Part shown: piece after piece, positions 1 through 6,154 of the stretch | Layout: every line of letters begins with the position of its first letter | How positions within the stretch are numbered: the stretch's first letter is position 1 | DNA from: a bacterium | GTDB taxonomy: Bacteria > Verrucomicrobiota > Verrucomicrobiae > JAJYAR01 | DNA length: 6,804 bases | Direction: 5' to 3' | Assembly: GCA_021779435.1 (NCBI GenBank) | Contig: JAJYAR010000131.1 | Location: forward strand, 466 to 7,269 | Translations under genes and position numbers: made by a program | The notes under the pieces: model-generated | Told to the model about the DNA's origin: nothing | What the model saw: the letters and a program-made list of their open reading frames with translations, nothing else | Databases searched by the model: none

Positions 1-111
1 GCCTGTCGCGGCGAACGAGAGTGCGGCGAGCGCGGTCGCGACAAGCAGTGCGCGCAGGCGCGGCGTTCGTGACGGAGACAGGGCGGGGGTGGACGAGTCG
101 GGGAAGAACAC
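1..111 (-). CDS. 5' end of a gene for an exported protein (signal peptide only; continues past the left edge)
   Basis: Reading leftward from a GTG at 111-109, 37 codons stay open to the window edge. The peptide starts MFFPDSSTPALSPSRTPR. It continues with a basic stretch (R15, R18, R20) and a hydrophobic run, LLVATALAALSFAA, at about residues 22-35, which is a typical Sec signal peptide. The mature protein lies outside the window, so its function cannot be named. No ATG, GTG or TTG other than this GTG occurs in frame, and an in-frame TAA lies upstream at about 160-162. CTG codons at residues 11, 19 and 22 are the only other possible starts. The GTG sits right at the expected transcription start of the promoter at 118-146, and no Shine-Dalgarno sequence is well placed. 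The gene runs in the same direction as the LacI-type regulator upstream but has its own promoter. The signal peptide is convincing; the exact start is less so. Confidence 0.55.
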   Translation of the reverse strand, partial: MFFPDSSTPALSPSRTPRLRALLVATALAALSFAATG

Positions 112-117
112 GCGTGA

Positions 118-146
118 CGTATAGCACCCCTCGACGGCCTCACCAA
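118..146 (-). promoter_or_regulatory. Sigma70-like promoter with extended -10 box
   Basis: On the minus strand TTGGTG (146-141) and TATACG (123-118) are separated by exactly 17 bases. The -10 box is preceded by TG plus one base, the extended -10 pattern. The predicted transcription start falls at about 111-112, on or next to the GTG of the exported-protein gene. This is the best-formed promoter seen in the window. The match is to the general bacterial consensus and has not been tested in this organism. Confidence 0.6.
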
Positions 147-325
147 GACCCGCCGAACGTTAACCTAACGCTGCGGTAGCGCGCAACGGGCGTCCCGCCC
201 GTGGGTTTGAACTCAGGCCAAGGCACAGGGGCAGGATGCCCATGCGAAGTGTCGTCTGTTAGATGACACTCTTCCCCGACCTACTGGCCGACTGCGGCAA
301 GGTTCCCACGCCCTCGCTCCGCAGT

Positions 326-347
326 CGAACAAGCAGCTGCTTGTTCG
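326..347. repeat. Perfect 22-base palindrome
   Basis: The half-site CGAACAAGCAG is followed directly by its exact reverse complement, with the centre between 336 and 337. As RNA it could not form a loop without opening the central pairs. As DNA it is a fully symmetric site, the kind bound by a dimeric protein, or it is the stem of a mobile repeat. It sits between two copies of the CATGGGCA-type palindrome. Confidence 0.6.
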
Positions 348-417
348 GAATTGGCCAGACTCCAGACATGGGCAGGATGCCCATGCCACGGGGAAGCCGT
401 GCTCCGTCTGCACCGCT

Positions 418-1401
418 CTACGGGATCCACTCACCGGTGATTGAAACGGACGTTGGTACCTTCGGCACGCCACGTTCGCCGCGCATCACCAGACGCGAAA
501 GCGTGTCCACAGCGATCACGCCGATGAGATCGTCGCGCTCGTCGAGTCCCGGTCCGAAATCGAAAAAGGCCCGGGAGTTTGCCTGGGTGAAGGGCACTCG
601 AATCCCCGCCTTCGCTGCCTCGTCGCGAAACCGGGGCAGGTCCGTTGCCCTGCCGACAATCACCACGTCCGGCCGCTCGCTGCGAAGCCACGGCAGGATA
701 TCGGGCACCTTGTCCGGCTCATACATCAGCGGCGCGCAGTTGACGCCATGGCGGGCGTGATGCCAGGCGAGCGCCGTGAGAAACGATTCCCTCGTTCGCT
801 GCACGTGCGTCGAAAGCCCGACGAAGCCGAGTCGTTGATGCTTTTGCGCTACGAGCTGATCGACGACCAGCCGTGCGTTTGCGGAGTGGTTCGGCACGAC
901 CTCGTGAAACCGCGGCGCGGTGACGCTCGACGTCGCCAGGACGACGCTAAAGTCCTCCCAGTTCTCGCCATCGAGCGCACTTTGCACGACGAGCGGCGAG
1001 ATCAGGATGCCCTCGATTCCCCGCGCACGGATTGTCCGGAGCGCGGCGCGCCAGCCTCCCTTTCCACGTGTCACGCGAACGACCGTGAACGCGTAGCCAA
1101 GCTCTTCGGCCCGGATTGAGGCGTTCTGATGCAGTCGCTTGCAGTACCGCGGTTCAGATTCCTGGGGAAAATCGGTGACGGCGCAAAGAACGGCATTGCT
1201 GCCCTCTTTCTCCGCGTACCTGAGATGGTGCATCAGCCGGCCGATTTCCGGATCCTGCCTGTAGCCCAGACGCTCGGCCACCTCACGGACACGCTGCCTC
1301 AACTCCGCCGAGACTCCCGGCCGGCCGCGCAGGGCACGCGAGACCGTCATCGCGCTGATGCCCAGTTCTGCGGCTATGACTTCGAGGGAAACGCGTGACA
1401 T
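418..1401 (-). CDS. LacI/GalR-family transcriptional regulator
   Basis: The protein of 327 residues has the family's usual length and layout. Residues 4-24 form the N-terminal helix-turn-helix (VSLEVIAAELGIS, then recognition helix AMTVSRAL). The hinge lies around 44-60 and the periplasmic-binding-protein-like sensor domain covers about 70-327. The hinge reads LGYRQDPEIGRLM, where the classical family has LGYxPNxxARxL. The minor-groove leucine is kept at position 56, but the PN is replaced by a shifted DP. Such proteins bind palindromic operators as dimers and usually release or gain DNA affinity on binding a sugar. The ligand cannot be read from the sequence. The ATG at 1401-1399 is chosen because the DNA-binding helix begins four residues later. 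No clear Shine-Dalgarno is present, and a palindrome sits immediately upstream. The hydrolase/PDZ genes diverge from it, and the GH43 gene further away is another possible target. Confidence 0.93.
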   Translation of the reverse strand: MSRVSLEVIAAELGISAMTVSRALRGRPGVSAELRQRVREVAERLGYRQDPEIGRLMHHLRYAEKEGSNAVLCAVTDFPQESEPRYCKRLHQNASIRAEELGYAFTVVRVTRGKGGWRAALRTIRARGIEGILISPLVVQSALDGENWEDFSVVLATSSVTAPRFHEVVPNHSANARLVVDQLVAQKHQRLGFVGLSTHVQRTRESFLTALAWHHARHGVNCAPLMYEPDKVPDILPWLRSERPDVVIVGRATDLPRFRDEAAKAGIRVPFTQANSRAFFDFGPGLDERDDLIGVIAVDTLSRLVMRGERGVPKVPTSVSITGEWIP

Positions 1402-1405
1402 GAGT

Positions 1406-1429
1406 ACGATAAGTCCGGGGACTTGTCGT
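1406..1429. promoter_or_regulatory. Candidate operator upstream of the lacI-type gene
   Basis: The 11-base arms ACGATAAGTCC (1406-1416) and GGACTTGTCGT (1419-1429) are inverted repeats with a single mismatched pair (1410/1425), separated by GG. The site starts only four bases upstream of the regulator's ATG. A bound dimer would therefore cover the transcription start or ribosome-binding region. LacI-family genes commonly repress themselves through such sites. The centre (CCGGGG) is not the CG step of the classical AAnCGnTT operator, so the link to this regulator is inferred from position and symmetry. Confidence 0.5.
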
Positions 1430-1655
1430 CACAGTTGGCGGTTTCCTTTCAGAGAGACAATGCGCGAGTGACGATCGAAGCCGGTGCTTCGCTCCTGTTC
1501 CCACGGTGCCGACGGTGCGATGAGGGACACGAAGTCTGAGAGTGCTTCCTGTGCGGTCGATCGGCCGAAGGCGGACTCGAATTTGAAGGGCTCTGCGCTC
1601 GGCGGTGTTTAACTGTACTGGGTTCCCTGCCGGTGCCTTAAGCCCATCCTCCCCG
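1430..1655. other. Divergent intergenic region between regulator and hydrolase genes
   Basis: These 226 bases contain no supported gene. A six-base-pair hairpin, CGAAGC-CGGT-GCTTCG, lies at 1476-1491. Two weak plus-strand promoter-like matches are present: TTGGCG at 1435 with GACAAT 15 bases downstream, and TTGAAG near 1583 with TTTAAC at 1608-1613 (19-base spacing). The second, if real, would place the transcription start around 1620, downstream of the GTG at 1605, and favour translation from the ATG at 1656. Neither match is strong enough to call as a promoter. Confidence 0.35.
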
Positions 1656-3107
1656 ATGTCCGCCCTTCACCTCCTGTTGGCGCGATTAGCCTGCGCGTTG
1701 ATTGCCGTTTCGGCGGTCATTCCGCTGCAGGCGGCGAACGAGACACCGGGAGCCATCGCCGAGGCCATCGTCTGTCAGGAGGATCCCAAGCAGTCCTACG
1801 CTCTCTACCTGCCGTCCAGCTACACCGCCGATCGCGCGTGGCCGATTCTCTTCTGTTTCGATCCGGCAGCGCGCGGGCTTCGTCCGGTCGAGCGCTTCCG
1901 CGCGGCGGCCGAGCGCTTCGGCTGGATCGTGGTTGGCTCGAACAATTCCCGAAACAACCAGGGACAAAACCTCGCCGCGACGGTGAACATCCTGCTGCGC
2001 GACACGCATCAGCGGTTCAGGATCGACCCGCGCCGTCGCTATGCCGCCGGGTTTTCCGGAGGTTCCCGTGTCGCCTGTGCCGTCGCGCCCCAGCTCGACT
2101 TCGCGGGTGTCGTCGCCTGCGGCGCCGGGTTTTCGGGCAGCGTGCCCCCGAAAGTGAGTCTCGCGTTCTTCGGCTGCGCCGGACGCGAAGATTTCAACTA
2201 TCTCGAGATGTGCCAGCTCGACCAGGAACTGGCCGCCCGGAAGGCGCGCCACCGGCTGGTCCTCTTCGAGGGCGAGCACCAATGGCTGCCGGAAAAAGAG
2301 GCGGTGGAGGCGCTGGCGTGGCTCGAATTGAACGCGATGCGGTCGGGGCTGCGCCCCCGCGACGACGCGTTCATCGGCTCGCTTTTCCGGGAACGGTTTC
2401 AGGCGGCTGCGGCGCTCAATGACGACGGACGCGCCTGCGAGGAGTATCTCTCCGTGGCGGCGGATTTCGAGGGATTGGCTGATGTCGCTGAAGTCGCCCG
2501 CAAGGCTGCCGCCCTGAAGGAAACGAAATCGGCACAGCGCTCTTTCAAGGACGAACAGAAGGCCAGGCGTCAGGAGCAGCGTTGGGCGGAGATGCTCCGC
2601 GAGGCGGTCGGGTCTGCCCGCACGGTTTCGGATCCTCGTGTCGAGATGCCGGTCTCCCAGCCGCCGGCTCCCTCTCAGGCATTGTTTCCTTCGGACGATT
2701 CAACGTCCGATTTCGGCCGCAATGCCGGATTCGTCGGCAGGAGCCAGGAGGAACTCACGTTTGTCGAGACCGACCGCTATGCCGCTTTGCGCCGCGTCGT
2801 TCGCGACATCACCCGCGAAGCCAGGACGAACGTGGCTGCGCGCCGGGCGCTGAATGGAGGCTATGGCATGCTGGTCGAGACCGGACGCGTTCTGTCCGAG
2901 CGCAATGACCACGTTACGGCCGCGGACTGCTTCGAGGCCGCTTCGATCATCCGGCCCGAGAGGCCCGGTGCCTATGCCGAGTGCGCCTTGGCGACCGCAC
3001 GGTCGGGCGACAAGGAAGGAGCGCGAAAGCTCCTGAAGACCGCTCTTGCCAAAGGGCTCAAGGACCCGACTCAGCTTGCCCAGCTGCAGGGGCTTCTCGG
3101 CCCGTGA
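1656..3107 (+). CDS. Exported alpha/beta-hydrolase (esterase-like) with C-terminal TPR-like region
   Basis: The ATG at 1656 gives a 483-residue protein beginning with a signal peptide (hydrophobic to about residue 24, likely cut after LQA at 26). A GTG at 1605 in the same frame would add 17 residues in front of the signal sequence and is less likely. Residues about 35-225 look like an alpha/beta-hydrolase of the esterase/dienelactone-hydrolase/depolymerase type. The nucleophile elbow is GFSGG with Ser134; a plausible acid is Asp179 in GREDF, and a plausible histidine is His208 in FEGEHQW. The part from about 235 to 320 is helical and charged. Residues 325-350 are a Pro/Ser-rich linker, and about 370-475 is helical with at least one TPR-like pair (AADCFEAASIIRPERPGAYAE and following). 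It should act outside the cytoplasm on an ester or amide substrate that cannot be named. A PDZ gene follows 41 bases downstream on the same strand. Confidence 0.8.
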   Translation: MSALHLLLARLACALIAVSAVIPLQAANETPGAIAEAIVCQEDPKQSYALYLPSSYTADRAWPILFCFDPAARGLRPVERFRAAAERFGWIVVGSNNSRNNQGQNLAATVNILLRDTHQRFRIDPRRRYAAGFSGGSRVACAVAPQLDFAGVVACGAGFSGSVPPKVSLAFFGCAGREDFNYLEMCQLDQELAARKARHRLVLFEGEHQWLPEKEAVEALAWLELNAMRSGLRPRDDAFIGSLFRERFQAAAALNDDGRACEEYLSVAADFEGLADVAEVARKAAALKETKSAQRSFKDEQKARRQEQRWAEMLREAVGSARTVSDPRVEMPVSQPPAPSQALFPSDDSTSDFGRNAGFVGRSQEELTFVETDRYAALRRVVRDITREARTNVAARRALNGGYGMLVETGRVLSERNDHVTAADCFEAASIIRPERPGAYAECALATARSGDKEGARKLLKTALAKGLKDPTQLAQLQGLLGP

Positions 3108-3148
3108 CGCCTCTGCTGCCACCCATGCGTTCCGGAATCGTTACCACC

Positions 3149-3643
3149 ATGCCCCGCCGGTTTACCCTCTGCGCATCGCTTCTGTTTGGCTCGACGCTCT
3201 TCGTGATTCCCGGCGCGGCAGATGCTCGTGCCGCGGACGTTTCGGAGGATCCGGCCGTGAAGTTGAACGCCTATAAGGTCAAGGGACAGCCGATCACCTC
3301 GTTTGGCATCTCGCTGCGCGTTACGGGCGATCCCGACACGCGGAAGGTCCGGCGAATATTCATCAAGGCCGTGGAGCCCGACTCGGAAGCAGCGGGCAAG
3401 GGCCTCGCGGAGAATGCGGAGATTCTCAGTGTGGACGGCAAGCCGGTCACCGCGTTCGCGTTTGGCCTGAAGCAGGGAAGCGAACTCGGCCGAGTCTTCA
3501 TCAAGCGCAAGCGCGGCGATACGATCACGCTCGTCGTGGTCGACGAGAAGAGTACGGAACCACGCACCATCCTGCTGACGGAAGGTGCGGCGGCGCCCGA
3601 CGGTCAGCTCCTCACTCCGATGATTCCCAAGTTCCGCAACTGA
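3149..3643 (+). CDS. Small exported PDZ-domain protein
   Basis: The ATG at 3149 gives 164 residues. An ATG at 3125 in the same frame would add eight. The later start is favoured because a basic signal peptide follows at once (MPRRFTLCASLLFGSTLFVI, probably cut after DARA near residue 28) and GGAA lies upstream. Residues about 45-145 form one PDZ domain: a ligand-groove-like segment ITSFGISLRV (49-58), then FIKAVEPDSEAAGKGLAENA followed by EILSVDGKPV (71-100), the usual PDZ core. No protease domain is attached, unlike DegP/HtrA, so it would bind peptides or protein C-termini without cutting them. It lies 41 bases after the hydrolase gene, which suggests co-transcription and a shared extracytoplasmic role. 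The C-terminal segment after about 145 is short and not recognisable. Confidence 0.85.
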   Translation: MPRRFTLCASLLFGSTLFVIPGAADARAADVSEDPAVKLNAYKVKGQPITSFGISLRVTGDPDTRKVRRIFIKAVEPDSEAAGKGLAENAEILSVDGKPVTAFAFGLKQGSELGRVFIKRKRGDTITLVVVDEKSTEPRTILLTEGAAAPDGQLLTPMIPKFRN

Positions 3644-3672
3644 CGACCGAAGGTCTGCAGCCGCGTCGCCAC

Positions 3673-4299
3673 TCAGGATGAACGGACCCCGGCGGGTTCG
3701 GTGTGTTTGGCGGGAAACGTCCGGGCAACAAGCTCGCGCGCTTCCTGAAGCCAGCCGGCGCGTTGGTCGGGCGTGCTCTCGACGACCACGCGAAACATCC
3801 TGCGCTCGACCTTCAGGACGCCGCAGAGGTCGAATATGCACTTCTTCCAAAGGGCCTCGAGAGGATCGCCGAACACGGACTCCTCCCGCTGGCGCGGCGT
3901 ATTGGCGGTGTTGAGGACGACGGCGGCCTTCGCGCGAAGCAGGCCGATCGGAATGCCCTCGCCGTTGTCGCCGGCGATGAAACGGTAAGCGACTCCCGCG
4001 CGCAGCACGCGGTCGATCCAGCCCTTCAGGATCGCCGGCGGCATTCCCCACCAGTTGGGGTGGACGATCACGAACCCGTCCGCGAGAGCAGCCTCGCGGC
4101 AGTGGGCCGCGATCTCCGGCGCAAGTGTGGCCTCGGAGGAAAGCTCGCCGGCGGGGAGGATCGCGTCGAAGCGTTCGCGATGAAGATCATGGAACGTGAC
4201 GCTGTGCCCGGACTGCGTCAGCTCGTCGGCAACCGCGGCGGCGATCGCGTGGTTGAAACTGGCGGGATTCGGGTGGGCGAGAATGATGGAAATGCGCAC
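3673..4299 (-). CDS. NAD(P)H:quinone oxidoreductase-like flavoprotein (Flavodoxin_2 / MdaB-KefF type)
   Basis: The protein of 208 residues has a flavodoxin-like fold that binds FMN or FAD and reduces quinones or similar compounds using NAD(P)H in the cytoplasm. The strand-loop at residues 4-16 (SIILAHPNPASFN) matches the flavin-phosphate loop. HPNWWGMPPAILKGW (80-94) followed by IDRVL is the most diagnostic motif of this family, and TANTPR (131-136) is the next flavin-contacting loop. The start is a GTG at 4299-4297, required to keep the first beta strand; the bases before it are pyrimidine-rich and give no Shine-Dalgarno. The gene is downstream of infA on the same strand, but a terminator-like hairpin lies between them, so it may have its own promoter. 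It converges with the PDZ gene, with 29 bases between the stop codons. KefF-type ancillary subunits share the motif, but no potassium-efflux gene is visible here. Confidence 0.9.
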   Translation of the reverse strand: MRISIILAHPNPASFNHAIAAAVADELTQSGHSVTFHDLHRERFDAILPAGELSSEATLAPEIAAHCREAALADGFVIVHPNWWGMPPAILKGWIDRVLRAGVAYRFIAGDNGEGIPIGLLRAKAAVVLNTANTPRQREESVFGDPLEALWKKCIFDLCGVLKVERRMFRVVVESTPDQRAGWLQEARELVARTFPAKHTEPAGVRSS

Positions 4300-4360
4300 A
4301 GCGGAAGGGGTAAGCCGCTACACCATCAGACTCCATCCCGCGGGCAAGCTCGCAGCCCGG

Positions 4361-4390
4361 AAAAACAAATGCGCGAGCCAATTCGCTCGC
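4361..4390 (-). terminator. Likely intrinsic terminator after infA
   Basis: On the minus strand a GCGAGC stem (4390-4385), a six-base loop GAATTG and a perfect GCTCGC (4378-4373) are followed by GCATTTGTTTTT ending at 4361. The perfect six-base-pair GC stem lies 28 bases past the infA stop with a T-tract after it, which is the standard Rho-independent layout. The T-tract is separated from the stem by several bases and interrupted by a G, so efficiency may be modest. A second, weaker hairpin (4341-4345 with 4355-4359) follows just downstream. Confidence 0.5.
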
Positions 4391-4418
4391 AGCCGGAAAG
4401 GTCCGAAGCGACCGCAGC

Positions 4419-4742
4419 CTAGTACCGGCGGCGCATCGGCGGACGATAAACGGGAGTGCTCTCCTTGAGTCGGAACGTGATGCGTGCCTTGTCCGTGTCG
4501 TACGGACTCATCTCCATCTTCACCCGATCGCCAGCTGCGATCTTGATGTAATGCTTCCGGAGCTTGCCGGAAATGTGGCCAAGGACGATGTGCCCGTTGG
4601 CGAGCTGCACCCGGAACATGGTGCCGGGGAGGACCGTTACGACAGTACCTTCGAGTTCGATGGCGTTCGGATTCTGCGACGGATTGGAGGAGGTTTGAGA
4701 GTTCAGAGGGTTCCAGTATTCGGCATCGAGCCCGATACGCAA
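4419..4742 (-). CDS. infA: Translation initiation factor IF-1
   Basis: This is an S1/OB-fold protein that binds the 30S A site during initiation. The core from [20 protein letters not shown] through [20 protein letters not shown] to [21 protein letters not shown] (about residues 28-91) matches bacterial IF-1 almost throughout. Two things are odd. First, there is no ATG, GTG or TTG close to the usual start about seven residues before the IE; the nearest standard start is the TTG at 4742-4740. That start has TAGGA eight bases upstream and gives 107 residues with a 27-residue leader before the domain. A CTG at 4706-4704, preceded by GGAAC, would give 95 residues. The ATG inside the core at 4619-4617 would delete the first strand and is rejected. 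Second, a basic tail [14 protein letters not shown] extends beyond the normal end. It lies downstream of the GH43 gene with about 100 bases between. Confidence 0.9.
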   Translation of the reverse strand: MRIGLDAEYWNPLNSQTSSNPSQNPNAIELEGTVVTVLPGTMFRVQLANGHIVLGHISGKLRKHYIKIAAGDRVKMEMSPYDTDKARITFRLKESTPVYRPPMRRRY

Positions 4743-4757
4743 GGGCGGGTTCCTACA
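4728..4757 (-). repeat. REP-like GTAGGA hairpin upstream of or overlapping the infA start
   Basis: On the minus strand TGTAGGA (4757-4751) runs into an inverted repeat, GAACCCG (4752-4746) and CGGGCTC (4734-4728), with an 11-base loop and one mismatch. The TGTAGGA-plus-GC-hairpin layout recalls REP elements known from other bacteria. Here it coincides with the TTG start and its TAGGA ribosome-binding sequence. It may be a repeat, or a translation start inside a hairpin. Two GATGCCCCC repeats (4763-4771 and 4783-4791) lie next to it with a 20-base period. Confidence 0.35.
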
Positions 4758-4843
4758 TTTCAGATGCCCCCTCCGCGGACGGGATGCCCCCGCATCCACC
4801 CTGTTCTGCAAGCCCTGAGAGGACGGAAACTTGAGCGCAGACG

Positions 4844-6154
4844 TTATTTCGCGCCCGTCTTGCGCCAGTGGGCGGGAGTCCCCTCGCGCAGGACGAAAGC
4901 GGGCTGCTCGTCTGCGATGACGATCGTGTTGTCCGCCGCGAAATCGATGCGCACGAGGGCCGGTTTTTCGCGGAAGGGCGATGCCTCGTCGTTGCCGAAG
5001 TAGGTGCAGTACCAGTGGCCGTCGTCGGCCTGGAAGTAGTTGCCGCCGCCGCCGCACGGGACTGCCTCGTGCCACTGACTGTACGGACCGTAGAGGTTGT
5101 CCGACACCATGATCGCGCTGCTGTAGCGGCCGTTCCGGCCGGTTGCGCGGTCGATGCCGCCGATGAAGATCGCGCCGCCGATGTAGTATTTGCCGTTTCT
5201 CTTGAACAACGACGCCCCTTCGAAGGCTGCGCTTTGTCCTTTCCCCATCTCCTTGGCCTTCGCGAGGCTCGCTGGATCGATCTGCACCTCGTGGCCTGCA
5301 TCTGCGAAACCGCTCATGTCGTCCTTCATCCGGTAGATCGTGGTGCCGCGTCCCCAGGTGAAGTACACGGCGCCGTCGGTGTCCTCGAAAAGCGTCGCGT
5401 CGATGCCGCCGGTGAGCTTGGCGTCGATGGCGGTCGCGCTGACGTAGGGTCCCTCGGCCCTGCCCGTGGTGCTCTTCAGGATACCCGTGCCCCCGTTGGG
5501 ACCGCCGGACATGCAGTAGGTCATGTAGTAGTTGCCCTTGATGTAATGAATCTCCGGGGCCCAGACGTAGCGGAGGTTCTTCTGCCACGTGCCGTCGCGG
5601 TCGATGTCCCAGACGATGCCGCGGTATTCCCAGTGCTGGAGATTCTTCGAACGCCAGAGCTCGATGCCGTTGTTGAGGTCCCAGATGTTGTCGCCGGTCG
5701 AGCCGGTCATGTAGTAAAAGCCGTCGCCGCCGCGGCGGATGATCGTGTCCCGCAGGTGCAGTTCGAGCAGGGGCCTGATCGGAGGCATCAGGCCGAGATC
5801 GATGACCTGGTCGGATGACGTGCGCTTCTCATCCCAGTCGAGGTGCCAGCCCGGCTTAGGGGACGGACCCTTGTAGCGGATTCCCTCGCGTCCGCTGCGC
5901 CAGCCGCCGAGTCCGTCGCCGACGACGGGATCGCCCGGGCCGCTCCACCCGGAGTACACGACCGCCGCGCTCGTGAATGGAGCCGCGCTGCGGGCGGACG
6001 CCGACGCAGCCATTGCCGTGGCGGCCGATTGGTTGGAGTTGAACGTGTCGGGTTTCGTATCCGGAGCGGCGGCGGTTGCCGCAAGTGGCGCAATCAGGAG
6101 TGCACCGGCAGCACACAGCAGGAAACGCGGGGGAAGGGTGGCGAAGAAAGTCAC
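4844..6154 (-). CDS. Exported glycoside hydrolase family 43 (arabinofuranosidase/xylosidase-type)
   Basis: The protein of 436 residues starts with a signal peptide (hydrophobic about 11-29, likely cut near TAAA at 27-30). A low-complexity Ala/Ser stretch to about residue 65 and a Trp/Gly-rich lead-in follow. The five-bladed beta-propeller spans about 130-430. The three family acidic residues are visible: Asp136 in HLRDTII (general base), Asp252 in GGIDATLF (pKa modulator) and Glu312 in AAFEGASLF (general acid). WAPEIHY (198-204) and the YYMTG / YYMTY / YYIGG strand ends are typical of GH43. The base is followed by Thr where most members have Pro. These enzymes remove arabinose, xylose or galactose units from plant polysaccharides; the exact substrate is not readable. 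The start is a GTG at 6154-6152, the only standard start that keeps the signal peptide. A palindromic AAGCGCTT lies 23 bases upstream. The cupin gene precedes it by 164 bases. Confidence 0.92.
   Translation of the reverse strand: MTFFATLPPRFLLCAAGALLIAPLAATAAAPDTKPDTFNSNQSAATAMAASASARSAAPFTSAAVVYSGWSGPGDPVVGDGLGGWRSGREGIRYKGPSPKPGWHLDWDEKRTSSDQVIDLGLMPPIRPLLELHLRDTIIRRGGDGFYYMTGSTGDNIWDLNNGIELWRSKNLQHWEYRGIVWDIDRDGTWQKNLRYVWAPEIHYIKGNYYMTYCMSGGPNGGTGILKSTTGRAEGPYVSATAIDAKLTGGIDATLFEDTDGAVYFTWGRGTTIYRMKDDMSGFADAGHEVQIDPASLAKAKEMGKGQSAAFEGASLFKRNGKYYIGGAIFIGGIDRATGRNGRYSSAIMVSDNLYGPYSQWHEAVPCGGGGNYFQADDGHWYCTYFGNDEASPFREKPALVRIDFAADNTIVIADEQPAFVLREGTPAHWRKTGAK

Larger units (their letters stand above)
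112..417. repeat. Intergenic stretch with six short palindromes (dispersed-repeat-like)
   Basis: Apart from the promoter at its left end, this 306-base stretch has no convincing gene. Open frames crossing it have unusual composition and depend on the repeats. It contains: 158-170, CGTTA-ACC-TAACG; 186-202, ACGGGCG-TCC-CGCCCGT; 226-244, the CATGGGCA-GGA-TGCCCATG type with one mismatch; 248-270, ten-base arms around GTT with one T-G pair; 326-347, a perfect 22-base palindrome; and 367-385, a perfect CATGGGCA-GGA-TGCCCATG. The copies at 229-244 and 370-385 share 16 identical bases. Four of the six have a three-base centre that is not self-complementary flanked by perfect arms. This resembles the small palindromic repeats scattered between genes in many bacteria. 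The stretch lies 3' of the regulator gene, so some of these hairpins may end or protect its transcript, but none has a T-tract. Confidence 0.6.

Noticed and set aside
213..473. Minus-strand open frame of 86 codons over the repeats
   Set aside because: Its peptide contains WASCPC-type strings twice, produced by the repeated GGCAGGATGCCCATG element; it is translated repeat, not a gene.
263..760. Plus-strand open frame running from the repeat region into the regulator gene
   Set aside because: It starts inside palindromic repeats and continues antisense to the LacI-type gene, with no family similarity.
3645..3655. GACC-GAA-GGTC hairpin between the convergent PDZ and quinone-reductase genes
   Set aside because: The stem is only four base pairs and no T-tract follows on either strand, so it is not a credible terminator.
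3071..4051. Minus-strand open frame of 326 codons
   Set aside because: It overlaps the PDZ gene antisense and the quinone-reductase gene in another frame. Its composition is Arg/Gly-rich and it shows no domain; this is a GC-rich shadow.
5041..5056. GCC-triplet run inside GH43
   Set aside because: It encodes a short Gly run (CGGGGN) in the enzyme and is an ordinary GC-rich codon repeat.
4743..5588. A long minus-strand frame continuous with infA, upstream of its start
   Set aside because: It overlaps the GH43 gene in another frame, has Arg/His-rich low-complexity composition and matches no family. Only the 3' part encodes IF-1.
4868..5818. Plus-strand open frame of 316 codons opposite GH43
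   Set aside because: It lies antisense to a clear GH43 gene, with Val/Ala/Asp-rich composition typical of such shadows.
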